A stretch of DNA of 64,000 nucleotides from Mycobacterium sp. AT1. GTDB taxonomy: Bacteria; Actinomycetota; Actinomycetes; Mycobacteriales; Mycobacteriaceae. The notes under the pieces were generated by a model. That model saw only the letters and a list, made by a program, of their open reading frames with translations. It was not told the DNA's origin and did no database searches. Made by a program: the position numbers and the translations under genes. The stretch spans positions 1 to 64,000 of the forward strand of contig NZ_MVOC01000005.1 of assembly GCF_002043095.1 (NCBI RefSeq). The letters are read 5' to 3'. Shown in pieces: positions 60,275-64,000 of the stretch; position 1 is the stretch's first letter, and every line of letters begins with the position of its first letter.

Positions 60275-60730
60275 TCAGTACGGTTGCAGGGCAAAGGTAT
60301 ACGTGCTGACGCCCCCGGGGGCTCCGTAGCACCCGGCGTCATAGGTCGAGTTGATCGTTCCGGCCAGCGTCGCGGCGTCCCACGAGTAGACGTCGTGCGA
60401 GGGCAGGTTGTACCCCACACAGCGCACTCCGTCGATTACGTCCACGGTCAGCGTGTATCGGCCGTCGGCATAGAACGCAATGTTCTGGAATCGTTGACTC
60501 TTCAGGGGCCGCGGAATGGCGATGACGTTGAGGTTGTCGGTGTGTGGCGCCAACACGGGATCGTCGTAGTACGTGCCGCAATCGGGATCGTCGTTGCACG
60601 AGTGCGTCACCGACCAGATCCACGAATGGTCGTTCCACCGGTCGTTGAGGACCTCGTAGTTCCCTATCCGCATGTGTGGCGCGGCGCTGGCGACGGGCGC
60701 CGACATGGTCGCCGCCGCAGCCATTAGCAC
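60275..60730 (-). CDS. Secreted protein, NDRF/W-type domain
   Basis: A 151-aa exported protein: hydrophobic start (MLMAAAATMSAPVASAA) then IGNYEVLNDRW and WSVTHSC, related to the protein at 59140. Six Cys are present. GTG 60730 is the first usable start, but the in-frame upstream codons read SRWRRPAPLLGV, which would complete the signal peptide; no ATG/GTG/TTG start is visible there. It lies 38 bp after the P450 stop on the same strand. Confidence 0.75.
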   Translation of the reverse strand: MLMAAAATMSAPVASAAPHMRIGNYEVLNDRWNDHSWIWSVTHSCNDDPDCGTYYDDPVLAPHTDNLNVIAIPRPLKSQRFQNIAFYADGRYTLTVDVIDGVRCVGYNLPSHDVYSWDAATLAGTINSTYDAGCYGAPGGVSTYTFALQPY

Positions 60731-60768
60731 GCCCAGCAGGGGTGCTGGGCGCCGCCAACGGGAACCGG

Positions 60769-62055
60769 TCAGCTCGACACCACCGGCGTGAACTCGATGT
60801 TGATCTCGGTAAGCCCCCGCAGGATGAACGTGGGCTCGTAGTTGTAGCTGCGATCGCCAGCCGGACCGTGCTTCTCCTCGTCGATGCGAATGTCGCCCAT
60901 CCGGTCGAGGATTCGCTCCATCGACACTCGGCCCTCGACGCGGGCCAATGGGCCGCCGGGACAGGAGTGCACACCCCGTCCGAAGGCGATGTGCTCGCGC
61001 ACGTTCTTGCGGTCGAGGCTGAACTCGTGGGGGTTCTCGAAGCGCACCGGGTCGCGGTTGACCGCGCCCGGGCAGACCATCATGGTGGTGCCGGCGGGAA
61101 CGTCGGTGCCGTTGAGGACCGTGTTCTTCTTGGCGAGCCGGAACTGGCTCTTGACGGGCGCGTCCATGCGCAGCGCCTCCTCGACGAATATCGGTATGCG
61201 GCTACGGTCCTTGCGCAGGGCGTCCTGGATGTCGGGACGGTCGCCGAGGACCTTGATCGACGCCGACAGCAACTTGGTGGTGGTCTCCTGGCCTGCCGCG
61301 AAGAGGAACGTGGCCGAGCGGGCAACCTCGATGACGGGCGGTGTCGACCCGTCGGGGAACTTCGCCGTTGCCAACGCGGTCAGGACGTCGTCCCTGGGGT
61401 TCTCGCGGCGGTCCTCGAGGTAGGCGACGAACTTGTCGTCGAGCCATGCCAGGGGATTGGTCGCCACCAGCTCACCCTGGAGCGATCCCACCGTCGCACC
61501 GGGCCTGGGTGCGCCGAGGACGGTTCGGAATTCGTCGTGGTCCTCGTGCGGCACGCCAAGGAGGTCGGCGATCACCAACAGCGAGAACGGCTTTGCATAC
61601 GCAGAGAGGAATTCGCACTTTCCGTCGGCGACGATGTCGTCGAGGCACTCGTCTGCCAGCCGCCACATGAAGGTCTCGTTCTCCTTCAGTCGACTCGGGG
61701 TCAGCAGCCGGTTGAGCAACGAGCGGGCGTTGGTGTGGTCGGGCGGGTCCATGGTGACCATGTGCTCGAACATCGGCATGAGCTGCCGGTGTTCGGAGAT
61801 CTGCGCGGTGATGTCGTCGCCCTCGGGGGTGAACGGCAGTGGCGGGAAGGGCCCGGCCACCGCAATGCACGACGAGTAGGTGTCGGTGTCCTTCAGGACC
61901 GTGTTGGCCTCCTCGTACCCGGTGATGGCGAGGACCCCGTAGTTGGGTTCGCGGACGACCGGGCACTTGCTGCGCAGGTGGTCGAAGTACGGGTGCGGAT
62001 CCGGCACCAACGACTGATCGGTGAAGTAGTCGACGGTGTCGAAGTCTGCGGTCAT
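60769..62055 (-). CDS. Cytochrome P450
   Basis: A 428-aa P450, close paralogue of the one at 28042. Haem loop HIAFGRGVHSCPGGPLAR with Cys365; I-helix FAAGQETT; K-helix EEALR. No ferredoxin gene is adjacent, so it must share one. ATG 62055 is eleven bases after AAGGA; a lone GAGAAT half site (62060-62065) overlaps the leader. It is divergent from a TetR gene, with a 22-bp palindrome between them. Confidence 0.93.
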   Translation of the reverse strand: MTADFDTVDYFTDQSLVPDPHPYFDHLRSKCPVVREPNYGVLAITGYEEANTVLKDTDTYSSCIAVAGPFPPLPFTPEGDDITAQISEHRQLMPMFEHMVTMDPPDHTNARSLLNRLLTPSRLKENETFMWRLADECLDDIVADGKCEFLSAYAKPFSLLVIADLLGVPHEDHDEFRTVLGAPRPGATVGSLQGELVATNPLAWLDDKFVAYLEDRRENPRDDVLTALATAKFPDGSTPPVIEVARSATFLFAAGQETTTKLLSASIKVLGDRPDIQDALRKDRSRIPIFVEEALRMDAPVKSQFRLAKKNTVLNGTDVPAGTTMMVCPGAVNRDPVRFENPHEFSLDRKNVREHIAFGRGVHSCPGGPLARVEGRVSMERILDRMGDIRIDEEKHGPAGDRSYNYEPTFILRGLTEINIEFTPVVSS

Positions 62056-62144
62056 GGTCGAGAATGTCCTTCCAGTTCCCTGACGGGCGACGGATGAGGT
62101 TGGGCGAGGCGTGATTCGTGGTTGCACCACGTGGGTTGCCGTAG

Positions 62145-62166
62145 ATGCTGAGCACATGCTTAGCAT
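62145..62166. promoter_or_regulatory. TGCT/AGCA palindrome between P450 and TetR
   Basis: Arms ATGCTgAGCA and TGCTtAGCAT around CA form a 22-bp near-perfect palindrome, 89 nt upstream of the P450 start and 91 nt upstream of the TetR start. A related element occurs at 12113-12134. It is the likely operator of the adjacent TetR. Confidence 0.6.
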
Positions 62167-62257
62167 TGCGTGATGGCCCGGTCAAGGGGATCTGAGCGCG
62201 CCGCGCCTACCATTCGCTTGGGGGGCGCTGCCATTCACACGAGAGGGAGGTGACGGC

Positions 62258-62890
62258 ATGGCATCGGATCGGAGGGTCGCGGGACCCGAGGCCAAGAACC
62301 GTGCCGTGCTGCTCGACGCGGCCGAACAGCTGATGCTGGAGGACGGGTATGCGGCGGTGACGTCGCGGCGCGTCGCCGAGCGTGCCGGCCTGAAGCCCCA
62401 ACTGGTGCACTACTACTTCCGCACGATGGACGACATGTTCGTCGAGATCTTCCGTCGCCGGGCGGTCCAGGGGCTCGAGGTGCAGGCGCGCGCACTCGAC
62501 TCGCCGCAGCCGTTGTGGGCCCTGTGGGAGTTCGGCATCGATCCCGCCGGCACGCAACTCACCATGGAATTCATGGGGCTGGCCAACCACCGGAAGGCGC
62601 TGCGGGCCGAGATCGGCGCCTACGCCGAGCAATTCCGCAGGCAACAGGTGGACGCGATCGCCACGGCGTTGCGCCGCTACGGCTACGACGTGTCGGACGT
62701 ACCACCGGTGGTCTGGGCGGTCTTCGCGACGAGCGTGACGCGCGTACTGGTCATGGAGCAGGCGCTGGGAATGTCGAGCGGCCACGCGGAGATGCTTGCG
62801 TTCTGCGAATCGTGGTTGCACCGGATGGAGGGTGAGCGCATGGTCGACGCCGACGCGACGCGTGGGGTTGGCGCCTCGGTCGAACACTAG
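62258..62890 (+). CDS. TetR-family transcriptional regulator
   Basis: A 210-aa TetR regulator with VTSRRVAERAGLKPQLVHYY as the helix-turn-helix (about residues 35-54), and a long helical effector domain. ATG 62258 follows GAGGGAGG. It is divergent from the P450 gene across a 22-bp palindrome, so it probably represses that gene and itself. Because a second palindrome precedes the SDR at 11243, it may control that gene too. Its 3' end overlaps the convergent secreted-protein gene by four bases. Confidence 0.9.
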   Translation: MASDRRVAGPEAKNRAVLLDAAEQLMLEDGYAAVTSRRVAERAGLKPQLVHYYFRTMDDMFVEIFRRRAVQGLEVQARALDSPQPLWALWEFGIDPAGTQLTMEFMGLANHRKALRAEIGAYAEQFRRQQVDAIATALRRYGYDVSDVPPVVWAVFATSVTRVLVMEQALGMSSGHAEMLAFCESWLHRMEGERMVDADATRGVGASVEH

Positions 62891-63363
62891 TAATTCCGTA
62901 TCGAGCACAGCGCGCCGACCGGTCCCTGCTTGGCGACCACCACCTTGCCGTCCACGGCGAGCACGCAGTGAAAGTTGGGCCGACTCGGCGAATCCAGGCT
63001 GGTGACCGTGACCATCGCCCAGTCGTCGGGGTTGGCCAGCATGACGTCCATGGTCCACTGCTGATTCGGGCCGAGGTCGGCCTCGACGTTGGGCGTGAAT
63101 GCGTAGGGGTCGTGGCTGTAGTCGGCGAAGTTCGGCGGATCGACTGCGTGATAGTAGATTTCGGCGTTGCGGAACGGCGTCTCGGAGAACACGGTGTACT
63201 TCACCGCGTGCAAGGGTGGTCCGGGAGTGGGTTCGTCATCGGCTAGTGCGACGGGGACGGCAGTCCCGGCGCCGAGCACCAGTCCCGTCGTCAGCAGCAG
63301 TGGCACCAGCGCCACGCGGCCGGTGAGTTGCCGAGGTCGCCGGCGACGTCGCGGAAAGCGCAT
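62887..63363 (-). CDS. Secreted hypothetical protein (158 aa)
   Basis: A 158-aa protein with an Arg-rich n-region (MRFPRRRRRPRQ), a hydrophobic segment at about residues 18-42 ending VALA, and a mature domain with strands such as VKYTVFSETPFRNAEIYYHA and NFHCVLAVDGKVV. The overall look recalls MmpS-type or other small mycobacterial exported proteins, but I cannot assign it. ATG 63363. Confidence 0.75.
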   Translation of the reverse strand: MRFPRRRRRPRQLTGRVALVPLLLTTGLVLGAGTAVPVALADDEPTPGPPLHAVKYTVFSETPFRNAEIYYHAVDPPNFADYSHDPYAFTPNVEADLGPNQQWTMDVMLANPDDWAMVTVTSLDSPSRPNFHCVLAVDGKVVVAKQGPVGALCSIRNY

Positions 63364-63474
63364 TTTCGTATTTTAGAACTTGATTTCCTCGGCGGGCCGG
63401 TAACGGCCCAATTCATCACGGGGCTTCATCGGATATTGCTGTGCATCTACCCGATCGGCTCGTATGCTCGAGAT

Positions 63475-63489
63475 GAGAATGACGTTCTT
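63475..63489. promoter_or_regulatory. GAGAAT-N3-ATTCTC operator, site 12 (variant right arm)
   Basis: GAGAATGACGTTCTT has a perfect left arm and a 4/6 right arm, 16 nt upstream of the thiolase ATG. Confidence 0.5.
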
Positions 63490-63505
63490 GACTTCAGGAG
63501 TGCAC

Positions 63506-64000
63506 ATGCCCGTCGACGCCTGGATCGTCGACGCGGTCCGCACGCCAAGGGGCAGGGGACGGCCCGACGGGGCGCTTCACGGGATCCATCCCCAGGAGCT
63601 CTTTGCACTGTGTCTGCAGGGCCTCGCCCACCGCGTCGGGTTCGACCCCGGTGATGTCGAGGACGTCGTCGCAGGCAACGGGATCCTCGCTGGAGACCAC
63701 GGCGACGACATCGCCCGCCTCGCCGTGCTACTCGCGGGCTGGCCCGAGTCGGTGCCGGGCATGACGCTCAACCGCTTCTGCGGCTCCGGCCAGCAGGCGA
63801 TCACCGTCGCCGCCATGGGCGTGGGCAGCGGAGCACAAGACCTCGTGGTGGCAGGCGGGGTGGAATCGATGTCGCGGTGGGGCGTCGCCGCCGGTGCCAC
63901 GACCATCGACGGCACGAATGCCGCACTGCGTCAGCGGTATCCGACGGTGCCGCAGGGTGTCTCGGCCGACCTGATCGCCTCCGTCGAGGGCTTCACCCGC
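63506..64000 (+). CDS. Acetyl-CoA acetyltransferase (thiolase), 3' end outside window
   Basis: A partial gene: 165 codons are visible and the frame is open to the last base. It encodes the N-terminal half of a degradative thiolase: [19 protein letters not shown], the nucleophile Cys92 in [11 protein letters not shown], and [11 protein letters not shown]. The His and second Cys motifs lie beyond the window. ATG 63506 follows AGGAG. A GAGAAT-type operator is 16 nt upstream, so the regulon continues past the window. Confidence 0.9.
   Translation, partial: MPVDAWIVDAVRTPRGRGRPDGALHGIHPQELFALCLQGLAHRVGFDPGDVEDVVAGNGILAGDHGDDIARLAVLLAGWPESVPGMTLNRFCGSGQQAITVAAMGVGSGAQDLVVAGGVESMSRWGVAAGATTIDGTNAALRQRYPTVPQGVSADLIASVEGFTR

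Noticed and set aside
59140..60420. A 426-aa minus-strand frame upstream of the secreted protein
   Set aside because: Only the last 169 residues (from ATG 59649) have a signal peptide and coding character; the rest overlaps the opposite-strand secreted-protein gene.
62060..62074. GAGAAT half site in the P450 60769 leader
   Set aside because: The right arm (CTTCCA) does not match and the half site overlaps the ribosome-binding area, so it was not counted as a thirteenth operator.
1..64000. tRNA, rRNA, CRISPR, transposase, integrase, toxin-antitoxin or phage genes
   Set aside because: None were seen in the reading frames or as repeats; the region shows no direct sign of recent mobile-element insertion.

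Overview
The window looks like chromosome of a high-GC mycobacterium (Mycobacterium/Mycolicibacterium type). The evidence is a complete yrbEA-yrbEB-mceABCDEF operon, many FadE-type acyl-CoA dehydrogenases in short/long pairs, SDRs of the mycofactocin-associated type, P450 genes with small 3Fe-4S ferredoxins, and very frequent GTG starts and ATGA/GTGA overlaps. No rRNA, tRNA, insertion sequence, phage gene or CRISPR array was seen. Almost all the DNA is one large catabolic region for a hydrophobic, probably polycyclic (steroid- or terpenoid-like) carboxylic acid; the substrate itself cannot be read from the sequence.

Layout. 1-5456: end of a CoA-transferase, a 2Fe-2S ferredoxin (-), then an acyl-CoA ligase, an acyl-CoA dehydrogenase (ACAD) pair and a crotonase. 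5467-11003: HSD10-like SDR (-), thiolase, MeaB-like GTPase, DUF35 protein with a thiolase-like partner, crotonase. 11243-14290: mycofactocin-type SDR (-), TetR (-), ACAD (+). 14331-20103 (-): seven-gene operon of AhpD-like protein, Rieske oxygenase, a 109-aa unknown, amidohydrolase, SnoaL-like protein and an ACAD pair. 20457-25607 (+): ACAD, SDR, CoA-transferase, crotonase, ACAD. 25735-27720: TetR, an unknown protein, and an emopamil-binding-protein-like membrane protein (-). 28042-29816 (+): P450, ferredoxin, DUF1330-like protein. 29829-30150: relic of a second P450-ferredoxin pair. 30153-35784 (-): NuoF-like flavoprotein, ferredoxin, DUF35-thiolase fusion, alpha/beta hydrolase, two HIBADH-like dehydrogenases. 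36316-39895 (-): two paired amidohydrolases, Rieske ferredoxin, alpha/beta hydrolase. 40142-43114 (+): ACAD pair and SDR. 43137-46354 (-): SDR, mycofactocin-type SDR, ferredoxin, P450. 46594-59117 (+): aldehyde dehydrogenase, CoA-transferase and the eight-gene mce transporter. 59140-64000: small secreted proteins, a third P450, a TetR, and the start of another thiolase.

How it may work: the mce system imports the lipid; P450s and the Rieske enzyme, fed by ferredoxins, hydroxylate it; SDRs and the aldehyde dehydrogenase oxidise alcohols and aldehydes; ligase and CoA-transferases make the thioester; ACADs, crotonases, thiolases and DUF35/thiolase-like putative aldolases shorten it.

The most striking feature is a repeated operator, GAGAAT-N3-ATTCTC, found 12 times (7 near-perfect, 5 degenerate) in front of most transcription units on both strands. 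It defines a regulon whose regulator is not obviously in the window, because each of the three TetR genes has a different dyad beside it.
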